Origin: Dermacentor variabilis
Lineage: Eukaryota; Arthropoda; Arachnida; Ixodida; Ixodidae
Assembly (NCBI RefSeq): GCF_050947875.1
Contig: NC_134569.1
Coordinates: 190,770,067-190,834,066 of the forward strand
Direction: 5' to 3'
Length of the DNA stretch: 64,000 bases
Shown: positions 48,303 to 59,795 of the stretch, one piece after another
Numbering within the stretch: position 1 is the first letter of the stretch
Layout of the letters: every line of letters begins with the position of its first letter
Notes under the pieces: generated by a model
Databases searched by the model: none
What the model saw: only the letters and a program-made list of their open reading frames with translations
What the model was told of the DNA's origin: nothing
Position numbers and translations under genes: made by a program

Positions 48303-49002
48303 TGTTTGAATCGCACCGCTGGTACGAGTTGTTGGGAACTCGGCGCTGACGCCCGTTGTTGTACCTGGGTCGCAAGCCCCAAGGGTAGCGTTGGCCTGGC
48401 GGCCTGGGGTACAACTGGAAGCATCCGAAGGTTCCGGCAAAGCATGAGTCGACTGGTAACAACAAAACAACTTGTTTATTCTAACATCGCAAAGAGTTGG
48501 CGGTCAGGTTGACCGAAGTAGAGAGACGGGAGTGCACTTTACTCAACAGAAGAAATCGGAGCCCTCCTTGGTGTCCGGGGGCAGCTGCTTTTATACTCTC
48601 GCAGTTGAGGGCAAGAAGGAACCCCTCTATAGACGAGCACGTGACTGTGCCGCTCGGGCACAATGGGATAAGGTGGCGCAGCGTCGTGTCGGCGCCACTC
48701 GGGCACAATGGGAAGAGAAGGTGGAGCAGCCGTCGTGTCGGCGCCTGTCAGACCCCCTCGCTTCACAGTTGTTGGGAGCTCCTCTCCCCGGCTGCCGCGC
48801 TTCGACAAGCGTGGGCACCAATATGCACATACACTCACACACGCACATGAAGACACGTGGCATTGGAACATGCCTGGACGCGCTTGGCAGGGAGGCGTAG
48901 CGGCGGCGCCGAACGGGCCAAAATGTCTGCCGCTTTGAACGAAGCCCCGGCGTCCGTTGCATCCGCGCCGGCTATACCGCGCGTCGTAGGCGAAACGTAA
49001 CA
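48303..49002 (-). repeat. 3-prime LTR of Gypsy B
   Basis: TATAAAAG (minus) in the stretch TGCTTTTATACTC near 48589-48597 and AATAAA (48480-48475, minus) mark promoter and polyadenylation signal. It differs from the other LTR only at 48403 (C against T) and 48944 (G against T). Confidence 0.95.
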
Positions 49003-49483
49003 GACCGCCCCGCTGGGGGAAGGAGATCCCGATGGTCAGGGGACTGCATCCGCTGTCCAGAGGGATGTCGCTCGATGATGCTCATAACCGAAGTCGGGCG
49101 TCCCTCGACGTTTCTTGAGCGCAGCGCACAGAGAAGGCCTCGTTCTCTCGTTCAGGTTCGCACGGGACACCGCAAAGTGACTTCGGGAGAGTTCACATTT
49201 TTGTTCTCGTTCCCGGCAAGCGTTAGAACTACGCTGAAACTCAACCGCTTAGTCAGCAAGCACGGCACAACCCTCACTAAGCCCTGCCAGGCTCTTTCCC
49301 CTTCTATACCACTGCCTAGTTCCTTACAGTAGTCTAGCAGCACTCAGAACGCGTCCACAAATTGGAAAATTGCACTAGAAAGTATGTCATCACTTTGAAA
49401 CACTAAACAAAAGCAATATGTTAAAAATCCTGCCTCAGGAAGAAGAACATCAGTAACAAACAATTTTGAGGCTGATTCCTACG
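49003..49483 (-). other. Gypsy B 3-prime untranslated region
   Basis: Between the RNase H stop and the 3-prime LTR. No clean polypurine tract: the bases next to the LTR read AGCGGGGCGGTC on the minus strand. No open frame of note. Confidence 0.6.
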
Positions 49484-49951
49484 TTAGGGGCTTCGACTTA
49501 AGCCATCGGCGTTACCGTTGAGACTCCCCTTTTTGTAACGCACCTCAAAGGAATATTGTTGCAAAGCGAGGCTCCAGCGCAGGAGGCGGCCATTTTTGGG
49601 AGAGATGGTCTGCAGCCATTGGAGAGGGCAGTGATCCGTCTCAATGATAAACCTCGAGCCGGCTAGATAGCATGACAATTTCTGAACGGCCCACACGAGA
49701 CACGCACACTCTTTCTCGGTGGCGCTATACGCCTGCTCACGACTGGTCAGCTTACGACTAGCATACAGGACGGGGTGTTCTACTTCTCCATTTTCCCGTT
49801 GGCACAGTACAACGCCCATGCCTCGCTCACTAGCATCGCACTGAACTACGAACCCTTTTGCGTAGTCTGGCGATCGTAGCACAGGCTGGCTTGTTAGGGC
49901 ACTCTTTAGGGCGCTAAAAGCTCTTTCCTTTGTCTCGTCCCAGACGACTGT
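49484..49951 (-). pseudogene. Gypsy B RNase H
   Basis: C-terminal pol domain, in the same frame as the reverse transcriptase but after an in-frame TAA (49954-49952). Reads VVQCDASERGMGVVLCQREN (catalytic Asp), VLYASRKLTSREQAYSATEK, ECACLVWAVQKLSCYLAGSR, FIIETDHCPLQWL and the usual end GSLNGNADGLSRSP. The domain itself is uninterrupted and ends pol, in agreement with the integrase being upstream. Confidence 0.9.
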
Positions 49952-51100
49952 TTAGGGCTCTGTCTTTCTTAGAGCATCCGTCAGGGGAGCCGCGATATCA
50001 GAGTACCTGGGGATGTACCTCTGATAGTAGCCGGCGACACCTAAGAACGGCCGAATATCGGTCTTCGTGCGCGGTTGCGGGAAGTCTCGCACAGCGGCCA
50101 CCTTTATTTCAGAGGGGCGGCGACGACCCTGACCAATCACGTGACCGAGGTAGACAACCTCGGCCTGTGCTAACTGGCACTTGGGAGCCTTGATTGTCAA
50201 GCCCGCTTCGCGCAGGCGGGTTAGCACTGCCCGCAAGTGTGCCATATGCTCAGACCAGGATGCGGAGAATATCGCTACGTCGTCTAGATACGGTAAAGCG
50301 AATTCTTGCTGCCCCCGCAACACTTTATCCATGAGGCTTGAAAAGCAGTATGGCGCGTTCTTCAAACCAAAACTCAACACTTTAGGACGGAATGTTCCCA
50401 TTGGGGAAATGAACGCCACATACCTACTAGCCTCTTCTGTAAGTGGAACCTGCCAATAACCCCTGACAAGATCTAGGGTGGAAATAAACTGAGCGCTACT
50501 AACTTTCTCAAGGCGCTCCTCGATGTTAGGGATCGGATAAATTTGATCCTTAGTGATGGAATTAAGCCTGCGGTAGTCGACGCAAGGACGAGGTTCCTTG
50601 CCCGGTACCTCAACTAAAATCAAAGGGGAGGTATAATCACTCTCACCTGCCTCAATAACACCGAGCTGTAGCATTTTCTTTACCTCAGCCTCCATAATAT
50701 CGTTCTGGCGGGGTGACACCCGATACGCCTTGGATCGTACTGGCTCTGGGGAGGTAAGTTCTATATCATGAGTAAGGACAGAAGTCCTACCAGGCCTCTC
50801 AGAGAACAGACCTTGAAACTCTTGTAAGAGCTGGTGTAGTTCGGTTTTCTGCTCAGGCGACAGCGATGCTCCACTGACTAAGTCACTAATGACCTGATCG
50901 GTGTCTTTCCTGTTCGTCACTGAGCCTAGTCCCGGAAGCTCTTCAGGAACGTTTACCATCATGCACACTACTGCTTCCCTTTGTCTATAAGGTTTGAGCA
51001 GATTACAGTGGTAAACTTGCTGTGCTTTCCGCTTTCCTGGCAGACTCACCACGTAGTTGACGTCTGACAGTTTTTGAACAATCCGTGCTGGGCCCTCCCA
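49952..51100 (-). pseudogene. Gypsy B reverse transcriptase
   Basis: Follows the integrase in the same frame after an in-frame TAG (51103-51101) that falls in an integrase C-terminal sequence (NKLDV-stop-WEGPARIVQKL). Blocks: EVKKMLQLGVIEAGESDYTS, CVDYRRLNSITKDQIYPIPN, STLDLVRGYWQVPLTEEASR (motif A Asp), FGLKNAPYCFSSLMDKVL, LPYLDDVAIFS (YLDD, both Asp present) and the thumb and connection VRDFPQPRTKTDIRPFLGVA. It ends with a TAA that separates the RNase H. Apart from the stops, the residues for catalysis are kept. Confidence 0.93.
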
Positions 51101-52999
51101 CTACACGTCTAGTTTGTTGTTTAGCGATGTGCGCAATATCATGACCTCATCGCCCACCCCAAAACGACGGGCCCTGGCGGTCCGATCATAATAAACCTTG
51201 GCCCTCTGCTGGGCCTTTGCCATTGCTTCACCTGACAACTCCTGTGCCCTTCTTAAGCGTTCGAGGAGCTTAAGCACGTACTCCACCACGACTGGGTCGT
51301 CGCCCCTGCCTTCCCACGATTCTCGAAGCATGCGAAGCGGAGATCGCAGCGAGCGACCGTACACCAGTTCAGCTGGCGAAAACCCCGTAGCCGCATGCGG
51401 CGCGGTCCGTAATGCAAACATCACCCCAGGCAGACACAGCTCCCAGTCAGTTTGATGTTCAAAACACAATGCTCTCAACACGCGCTTCATGACGGAGTGG
51501 AGCTTCTCAACGGAATTCGACTGTGGGTGGTACACTGAGCTGTGTAACAGCTTTACCCCACACCTTTCGAGAAAAGTTGTCGTCAAAGCGCTAGTAAACA
51601 CTGTGCCCTGATCTGATTGGATTTCCGCAGGAAAACCAACTCGCGCAAATATGGACAGTAGTGCATTGACTATCTCAACTGAGCTGAGTTCTTTAAGCGG
51701 CACTGCTTCAGCGAACTTTGTCGCTGGGCAGATCACAGTCAAAATGTGTCTGTACCCTGTGGCTGTTACCGGCAGAGGTCCCACTCTATCAATAACGAGC
51801 CGTCTAAAAGGCTCCGTAATGATAGGTACCAATCTCAACGGCGCCCTCGATTTGTCCCCTGGTTTGCCCACCCGCTGACAGGTGTCACATGTCCTCACGA
51901 AATGGTCTGCGTCCCGAAAACACCCTGGCCAATAGTACTCTTGCAAGAGACGGTCCTTAGTTTTCTTAACTCCTAGGTGTCCGGACCACGAACCCCCGTG
52001 CGACAAGCGCAACAGATCCTGACGATAGCATTGAGGCACGATCAGCTGATCGAACTCCACTCCTCTGCGGTCTAGATACTTCCGGTACAGGACTCCACCT
52101 CTTTCCACAAAACGCGCATTTTTCCTGGCGATACCTTCCTTGACATTGCAGCGCACGTTTTCTAGGCTGCCATCCTTTTTTTGCTCGGCTATCAAAGCCG
52201 ACCGGCTGACTTTTAGCAACCTATCAAGTCCGTCTGACGTAGGCGCGATGAGCCAATCTGCAGATAGCTCTTCTAACTTTCCCGCATCGGGAATTTCCTC
52301 TCCAGTATCTGGTGCCTTTAACGTTACAGACTCAATTTTATTCAGTTCAGGCGTGCTCTGAATATCAGCTTGCTGCGCCTCTGACCCTTTTTCATTGTTT
52401 GATAACGTCGGCCCCGCAACTACCGCCTTTGCAGCGAGCTCCCGAACCTTCGATCTGGTTAAGGCCTGAACGCTAGCCTCACCAAACAAAAGCCCCTTCT
52501 CACGCAGGAGGTGATCGGACCTGTTCGAAAATAGGTACGGGTACTGGGGGGGCAGCATAGATGACACTGCCGCCTCCGTCTCAAGCGCTCCGAAAGGTGC
52601 TTCAATAAGCACTTTTGCTACGGGCAGACACACGCTATGAGCTTCCACGGCTTGCTTGATCCATGCGCACTCGCCTGTGAACATATCGGGTTCTACGTAA
52701 GAGGGGTGAACTACATCCATTGTAGCTGCGGAATCGCGAAGCACTCGGCACTCTTTCCCGTTCACGAGGAGGTCTCGCATGTAAGGCTCGAGAAGCTTCA
52801 TGTTCTCGTCAGTGCTGCATATTGACAAAAACACAACTTTTGTTTTTGTTTCTGGACACTGCGCCGAAAAGTGACCCGGCTTCTGGCACGTATAACACAC
52901 GCGCGCTTGCCTCATCTCGAACCGCTTTCTGCGTTCGGCTTCGGCTGCCGCCGTCTCCTTACGTTTGGTCGGACACTGCGCCGTGTGCCTGACTTCCAT
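51101..52999 (-). pseudogene. Gypsy B zinc knuckle, protease and integrase
   Basis: One 632-residue frame. Residues 35-48 form a CCHC knuckle (CYTCQKPGHFSAQC). The protease follows, with the active site written RDSAATMDVV in place of D-T/S-G. After a variable linker the integrase shows its HHCC finger (SWSGHLGVKKTKDRLLQEYY; RTCDTCQRVG) and the D-D-E core: RLVIDRVGPLP, IQSDQGTVF and HPQSNSVEKLHSVMKR. The C-terminal part is GVGDEVMILRTS, then a stop. In ordinary Gypsy elements the integrase lies after RNase H; here it clearly precedes the RT. The TAG may be a mutation of a Gln codon or, less likely, a readthrough stop. Confidence 0.93.
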
Positions 53000-53312
53000 T
53001 ACGAGCGCGTTCGATCTCTATCTCGAGACGCTTCATTTCCAAAGCGTGTTGACGGTCGCGCTCTTGTTGCTCTCGCTCTTTCTGTTCTTTACGTTCACGC
53101 TCTTCTTTTTCTTTCTGTTCTTTAATTTCGCGCTCCTGTCTTTTTGACCTCTCCTCAATAGTCTCAAGGCATTCCGACAGCTCGTCATCCTCATCCTCTA
53201 ACTCAAGAATAGCCTTTAGCAGTTCTGGTTTTCTGAGTTTGTCTGAGACATCCAGACCCAACTCTCTTGCAAGCTCCAACAATTTCGGTTTGCGCAACGA
53301 CTTCAAATCCAT
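52959..53312 (-). pseudogene. Gypsy B Gag N-terminal remnant
   Basis: 117 codons: start MDLKSLRKPKLLELARELGL, a SAP-like helix region, then a highly charged Glu/Lys/Arg coiled coil (EREIKEQKEKEERERKEQKE). It breaks off at RARNGSQAHGAVSDQT and overlaps the next frame (+1) by 41 bp. A complete Gag of this kind should continue with a capsid region of roughly 250 residues before the zinc knuckle; here the coiled coil runs straight into the knuckle, so the capsid has been deleted. Confidence 0.85.
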
Positions 53313-53627
53313 GGCTGCTCTGAATGCTGCTTTCTCTACTGCCTATTATTGTCTTGCCGCAAACTAACCCGGCAGCAACGACAACCACAATTACCAGCTC
53401 TGTTTCTGACACTAACAAAAGCCTGGCAAAGCTCAGAAGAAGAAAGTCCCGCACTCACCAAACCTCGCAGCCAAGAATTCAGCGCAGTCCTTCCGCTGCA
53501 GGCAACCAGTCATCACACAGGGCTCGTTGCACTGCTCCCGGATGGTCGTTGAGCTGCTCAGCATACAGTCAACTGCATCTCTTCGCTGCTGGCCTCCGTT
53601 GTCGCGATCTCACCGCTGGCAGACAGT
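53313..53627 (-). other. Gypsy B leader
   Basis: About 315 bp between the 5-prime LTR and the Gag ATG. It begins ACTGTCTGCCAGCGGTGAG on the minus strand; I cannot assign a tRNA primer. No reading frame of interest. Confidence 0.6.
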
Positions 53628-54327
53628 TGTTTGAATCGCACCGCTGGTACGAGTTGTTGGGAACTCGGCGCTGACGCCCGTTGTTGTACCTGGGTCGCAA
53701 GCCCCAAGGGTAGCGTTGGCCTGGCGGTCTGGGGTACAACTGGAAGCATCCGAAGGTTCCGGCAAAGCATGAGTCGACTGGTAACAACAAAACAACTTGT
53801 TTATTCTAACATCGCAAAGAGTTGGCGGTCAGGTTGACCGAAGTAGAGAGACGGGAGTGCACTTTACTCAACAGAAGAAATCGGAGCCCTCCTTGGTGTC
53901 CGGGGGCAGCTGCTTTTATACTCTCGCAGTTGAGGGCAAGAAGGAACCCCTCTATAGACGAGCACGTGACTGTGCCGCTCGGGCACAATGGGATAAGGTG
54001 GCGCAGCGTCGTGTCGGCGCCACTCGGGCACAATGGGAAGAGAAGGTGGAGCAGCCGTCGTGTCGGCGCCTGTCAGACCCCCTCGCTTCACAGTTGTTGG
54101 GAGCTCCTCTCCCCGGCTGCCGCGCTTCGACAAGCGTGGGCACCAATATGCACATACACTCACACACGCACATGAAGACACGTGGCATTGGAACATGCCT
54201 GGACGCGCTTGGCAGGGAGGCGTAGCGGCGGCGCCGAACGGGCCAAAATGTCTGCCGCTTTGAACGAATCCCCGGCGTCCGTTGCATCCGCGCCGGCTAT
54301 ACCGCGCGTCGTAGGCGAAACGTAACA
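53628..54327 (-). repeat. 5-prime LTR of Gypsy B
   Basis: Same 700 bp as 48303-49002 with two substitutions. TATAAAA lies at 53920-53914 and AATAAA at 53805-53800 on the minus strand. Plus-strand open frames of 142 and 117 codons here recur exactly in the other LTR and are not genes. Confidence 0.95.
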
Positions 54328-56732
54328 CCCTCCTATTTTACTCGTTCACTTCGCCTCTCGCCGGCTTCGCCCATAACGATACGCGAGGTGAGAGATTATA
54401 AAGAATGCTATTGGGGGGGGGGGATGTTTGGGCATGGATTTTTAAAGTAGTTGAGGCTAGTTATTGCGTGCTGCGGTAGGAGAGATAATGGAAATTTATA
54501 AAACTGGCAGAAGCAGATGATTTTTGTGCTTTTTCTGCAAAGTAACTGCGTGCTTGCTTTGCCACTTGCGGTTGGATGCCTGCTTCCAGTTAGAAGCCTT
54601 CAGATGCTCGTTTCGTGGACAAATTCATTTTAGTGTCGCGCACATGCACAGAAATGATAGCTCTTTGTCTCACCATTAATGTATACGTAATGTACACAAT
54701 GTTCCTATACCTGCCAGAGCTTTATTTGGGTGTTACGTCGTCCACTGCCAGTGTACCTGCAGGCAAAAACCCTGCCACGGCTTGCACAGATCATGCCGCT
54801 TCGCGAGCTACTTCTATTGCATTGATGATTCTTTAGCTAGCTTTCTAAGCACACTTGTCCGGCGTAAGACGGCTGCGATGAAGTCAACGTTTCCCTGGTA
54901 AACGCGAAAGGCTATGCGTTTGCGTGGCAATGTGTTGCTGCTGATTCACCAACTTGGATGTGTTTGAGCTGCTCGAAGTGCGTACTTGTGTATTTGCGTG
55001 TACCCAATCGACTACCATGCGTCGAGCTTCTGCAGCATCACAATCAGTGATGCTAGTACTACCATGACCGAACTCAAAGCGCGTGACATATTCGGCTGAC
55101 TAACGGGAGCGTAGTGTAGAATCGTGCGCGATCAACGCGGAGCATCTCAACTATTTTCGTCGTTTCATCGTGACGCTGGCATCTCTGTATGCAGTGAAAC
55201 TGGCCCTACGCCTTTATGACAAACTGGTGTTGCTGGCTCTCAAGCGCAAAAATCACAGTGGAACTTCCTGTACTTCATTTGTAAATAAACCGTATGCAAG
55301 GTTGAAAGTTACACACAGAAATGGTTTCCATCAATGAGCACCTTCCCCCTTTGCGCAGTTCCCAAGTCAATATGAGCCAATAAACTCATGCACCACTTCA
55401 TTCTGCAAGAACGGCGAAGGAGAGAAAGCCTACTCACAATAGTGAAAATCATTTACACTTGGTCATGAACACCTTGCCCCCGCTAACTATATTTGCACCG
55501 CCTAACAAACGCATGGACTGACAAAGCTATGCACTGTGAACAGTGAAAAAATAACGCGTGTTATGTTTTTAGCACGATATGTGACAGCACACAGCCTGCG
55601 TACTCCGTACCTTGTCATGTCATTTGTCATGTATGGAGTGCATTTGCACTATAATAAATGGGTTACCACACAGCAGCTGTTTCTGTGTGACTGCTTAACT
55701 AGTATCAAGCGACTTCATTATTGCCTAATGTAATTGTGGCATTTTTAGCTATATTTGTGTCAGTCTGTAATACTAAAACCGGCGTGCGGAAAAGCTATAT
55801 ATAGTAAATTCCTTAGTGTCTAACATAGCTGAACTGTTCAGCAAATTTTGCGTTTATGTGCCTACGACCGCTGAAACGAGCCTACAGCAAGCCTCATAAC
55901 TTCGGTAGTGCGCTCGCCACGACTTCTTAAATTTTATTCCTAGCCAACGTGCCTTTGTAAAGTTTAATTGCAGCGCTATATTATTGTCCATCGCACGTAA
56001 TAACCTCCAGTGGCTGAGCTTCTATGATCAAATTATTGACTCTTGTTTGCATTGATGTCATTTAGTGAAAACTGCTGAGTGTTCTTAAGGTTGAACTTGT
56101 GATCTTCCATCAGCTTTGTTATTGAAAGAAATGTACTTTTAACGCGATTGTCAAATGATTCAGTAGCCTGCAGAACTTCTGTGGCTTCCTTCATTTTAGC
56201 ACAAAAAGCAGAGCTTGCATATCATGAGTGATTATAGCTTACACAATATGTTTTGATTTAATGCAGTTTTATACAGTTCTGTGTAATGTAATTTACTGTA
56301 CCAGGGAACTATGTGCACATTGCTTAGCTGCACTGCAGCTTTTTTTAAGCATGCTTTGAGATGCGGTGCGCTCTATTCATGGCCTCTCTCGCCTGGTACT
56401 TCAGCTTTTGCATGACAAAAATGTGTGGTCGCCGTATTGGAATGCTGAGATGTACCTTCAAAAGCCATGCAGTTCCGTTTCATCCTGCCTCACGAGCCAA
56501 CACAAAACCAGGCTGCACTGCTAGGGCCCATCCTGGGGAACGTCCCTATTATGTTAGTTTCTGATCAATGTGGAAGTCTTGTGAATATCGTCAATCCAGA
56601 AACAAATGTTCCACAAACGACCTTTGGACGATTGATAGCACAAAATGTCCCGGAATCGTCCTACATCATGACAAAATGTGCTTAGGATGACTTGGGATTA
56701 TGGAATAAGAATTATCCGTCTTTAAACATCTC
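54328..56732. other. Unassigned, possibly host flanking DNA
   Basis: Starts with GC-rich sequence continuous with 48271-48302 before insertion, including a splice-donor-like GAG/GTGAGA at 54388. The rest is AT-rich without repeats I recognise. A 72-codon frame at 56467-56685 (MQFRFILPHEPTQNQAALLG) has no known motif. Confidence 0.4.
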
Positions 56733-57221
56733 TTGGTCGCCCCGATAGCGTACCAGGACATTGATGGAACGTTTCTAGGAACGTCAATTCGCGTGAATGA
56801 GACGATTCCATGGACATCTAACAATGACCCACAGAATTTTTACGTATGCCCTAGGGACGTTCGATTGTCTAGTTCGCGACGTCTGGTCTACATTTGCAGG
56901 TCGTTGGTGGTCCAACGGATCCTTAAGACTGGCCCTACTGCGCAACCAGTAACGTTGCAAGCATCCGTCGCATTCCAGTGCATCGGCACTGTGCACATGC
57001 GGCCACTGCGCAAGTTAATCGGAATTTGTGCAAACCTGGACGAGCTCAACATCAGTTTGTGCCACTTCGATCGCAAGTTCGAGTGGAGCGACTTGACCGC
57101 CTCGGAGAACTTTGCTTGTACCTGCCCCAGTACTCTCACAATCTGCTTTGAACACGGCAGTGTCCGCTTAGCGGCTCGCCATTTGGTCTCGGATGCTGTA
57201 AAAACTTCACGTGCGCACTAG
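56733..57221 (+). pseudogene. Leucine-rich-repeat-like frame, possibly F-box/LRR remnant
   Basis: 162 codons. The clearest segment, PLRKLIGICANLDELNISLC, has the spacing of an LRR (LxxLxxLxIxxC), followed by HFDRKFEWSDLTASENFAC. Arthropod F-box/LRR proteins have this style of repeat. Downstream in other frames (57330-57560) short blocks such as RPTLCDLSKMRCLYF and AFAQAKAFIAVCTAG suggest that the protein continued and has decayed. No F-box was found, and I cannot name the gene. A spurious frame is possible. Confidence 0.4.
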
Positions 57222-58188
57222 GAACGCCTGAAGACCTGACTGAGCACCGCTCTTCGTCGTACTGCTGCTCTTTTTTCCCCTTCAGTAGAGAGAATATGAG
57301 ACGGCTTAATGAAAGGACGTAACTAGAGACCTACCCTGTGCGACCTCTCTAAGATGAGGTGCCTATATTTTTGCAGCAGTGCAAAGTGCTGCACCTGCCG
57401 CTTTCGTGCGGACGAACAGACACGAATTGCTGCATGGCTCAACAGACAGCTGTGCCAATCGGCACCTGCGTTTGCTCAAGCTAAGGCCTTCATCGCTGTT
57501 TGCACGGCAGGGTGCAACGTTCCCATGGAGTCTCTCCGAGCCGTTGCCTTAATTTAGACACGCCTGTTCTCAAGAAGCTTCAACAGTACGGAAATTGTTG
57601 GTGCAGCTACATCTTTCAAAGACTTTGCTTCCGCATTTCTCCAACGAGCTACGCGCGCAAATGAAGTGACGTTAACAAGCCGAAGCCGTCTCAGCTGTCA
57701 CGTGAGCACCAACATGCCTTGGACGGTGCTCTTATTTATGGCGCTTCTTGCCCTCAGCACTCCGCCGTGGCGACATTAATTAGAATGACAAAGTGGCAAG
57801 GTTACATAGTGGTGAGTGATATTTCTTTCTCTCCACCGCCGGCAGTGTTCCTTGCGTGTGGCACTTAGCGTTTGCTTGTTTCCCCCGTGCATAGTGGCAC
57901 AGTGTATGTTGTATTTATAGCGTTTCAGTGCAGAGTTGGCACAGCGATGTTTGGTAGGTTCTCCAAAGCTTGAAATGACGTTTATCATATTTTATTCGTA
58001 CCAGCGCGACTAGCGTCTGACCATGTAGGAATATAAATTGGCCATAAGTGAGTCACTTGTGATAATTCGTCTATGCTATGAGCTATTACAAAGTACAGAA
58101 CATATACGTTTCAAGCCTTGTGCCCGACAAGAACAAATCTGAAAAGTGTGCAGTAGAATTTAACATAACACATTAATTACGAGCAGAT
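57222..58188. other. Unassigned, with possible further LRR-gene remnants
   Basis: GC-moderate to 57780, AT-rich after. Apart from the short blocks noted with the LRR frame, nothing is recognised up to the LTR at 58189. Confidence 0.4.
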
Positions 58189-58602
58189 TGTCACGTGGTG
58201 GTGACGTTGAAGAACACAGTAACAATACTGTGAAAGAGAAAACTAACTTTTATTGGGCGAACCTGTGCCCACAAATATAGGCTACACTTATAGCACAACG
58301 ATAGCGGCGAACACGGTCGGCGATCGTCGAAAATCTGATCAGTGGGTCAAGCGCGTCCCCGTTTATACATCAGTCTTCGAATGTTCCACAGTAATCGCTG
58401 GGACCCGTATGCCTTCTACAAAGTTCTACATTATTCGCGTCGCGCACACATGCGATCAGATTATACAAGTTTCGGTCGCAGACAGCAGATGAAAGCACCG
58501 ATAACATTCCGATAAATTTCCGATACGTGCAGGCGCGTCCTGCGCTGTACGATACCATTTGTTAGGCGGTGAAACGTGTCGCGCGATAAAGTACACGTGT
58601 CA
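58189..58602 (-). repeat. 3-prime LTR of Gypsy C
   Basis: 414 bp, starts TGACACGTGTAC and ends CCACGTGACA on the minus strand, so both ends carry CACGTG within an inverted TGACACGTG/CACGTGACA. AATAAA at 58254-58249 and a TATAAA at about 58365-58360 (minus). Confidence 0.9.
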
Positions 58603-58703
58603 ATACCCCCCTCTTAGAAAGCATCAACCCGATGCTGCAAACAAACGAAAGTAATAAAGAAAAGCACTCGTAGCCAAGAAAACAACAAAATAAGAAAAGT
58701 TCG

Positions 58704-59795
58704 TCAGCGTCCGTAAAAGCGTTTAAGACGCACCACGTGGACCACTTCAGATCGTGCGCGGCGCCGCTGTGAATGCGAAATGCCGTCTGGCACGACCTCA
58801 TGGTCTAGTGCGCCAATGCGTCGGATGACTTTGTAGGGTCCGAAACAGCGTCGCAATAGTTCCTCACTCAGTCCTCGTCGGCGTATCGGGGTCCATACCC
58901 AAACACGGTCGCCGGGCTTGTACTCGGCAAAGCGTCGTCGGAGGTTGTAGTCTCGGCTGTCGGTCCTCTGCTGGTTCTTGATCCGCAGGCGCGCGAGCTG
59001 TTGGGCTTTTTCGGCGCGCTGGATAGGTAGCGACGTCAAGATTCTCCTCGTCAGTGACGTGCGGCAGCATGGCGTCGAGCGTCGTCGTCGGGTTCCTGCC
59101 GTAAACCAGCTTAAACGGCGTGATCTGTGTTGTTTCTTGCACAGCCGTGTTGTAAGCAAATGTTACGTACGGCAGGACGGCATTCCAGGTCTTGTGTTCG
59201 GCGTCGACGTACATTGTTAGCCTGTCGGCGAGGGTCTTATTCAGCCGCTCCGTAAGACCATTCGTCTGTGGGTGGTAGGTCGTTGTCCTCCTGTGCCTTG
59301 TCTGACTGTATTGCAGAATGGCTTGGGTGAGCTCCGCTGTAAAGGCCGTTCCTCTGTCGGTGATGAGGACTTCAGGGGCGCCATGTCACAGCAGGATGTT
59401 TTCGACGAAGAATTTCGCCACTTCGGCTGCGCTACCTTTCGGCAGTGCTTTAGTTTCAGCGAATCGGGTGAGGTAGTCCGTCGCCACGACGATCCACTTA
59501 TTTCCGGTTGTTGACGTCGGAAAGGTTCCCAACAAGTCCATTCCGATTTGCTGGAATGATCGGCAAGGAGGCTCGATTGGCTGTAGCAATCCGGCTGGCC
59601 TGGTCGCTGACAGTCTCGGCATGTTTTGACATAACGGGCGACGTCGGCGGTCAGGCGCGGCCAATAATACCTTTCCTGTATCCTCGATAGTGTCCGGGAA
59701 AATTCGAGGTGTCCAGCGGTCGGATCGTCATGTAGTGCGTGCAATACTTCTGGACGCAGTCCTGACGGGACAACAAGAAGGTAGTTGGCGCGCAT
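58704..59795 (-). pseudogene. Gypsy C integrase
   Basis: HHCC finger seen as AGHLEFSRTLSRIQERYYWP and CRDCQRPG. After a frameshift the catalytic core reads FQQIGMDLLGTFPTS (first Asp), EVLITDRGTAFTAELTQ (second) and PQTNGLTERLNKTLADRL (Glu), with a stop just before the second Asp block. The C-terminal segment, again in another frame, reads YKPGDRVWVWTPIRRRGLSE and CFGPYKVIRRIGALDHEVVP. No chromodomain. Three or more lesions. Confidence 0.9.

Larger units (their letters stand above)
48303..54327 (-). mobile_element. Gypsy-type LTR retrotransposon B: young, integrase before RT, defective
   Basis: Two 700-bp LTRs (48303-49002 and 53628-54327) that begin TGTTACGTTTCG and end GATTCAAACA on the minus strand, with a 4-bp target duplication CCCT (48299-48302, 54328-54331). 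The internal 4.6 kb carries on the minus strand a Gag remnant and then pol in the order zinc knuckle, protease, integrase, reverse transcriptase, RNase H. That order is unlike most Gypsy elements and matches the Gmr1-like group. LTR identity (698 of 700) means recent insertion, yet pol has two stops. No clear TGG-type primer-binding site follows the 5-prime LTR. Confidence 0.93.

Noticed and set aside
48472..54225. Identical 142-codon open frames at 48472-48900 and 53797-54225
   Set aside because: They lie within the two LTRs, on the strand opposite to the element's genes, and are identical because the LTRs are. No motif; shadow frames.
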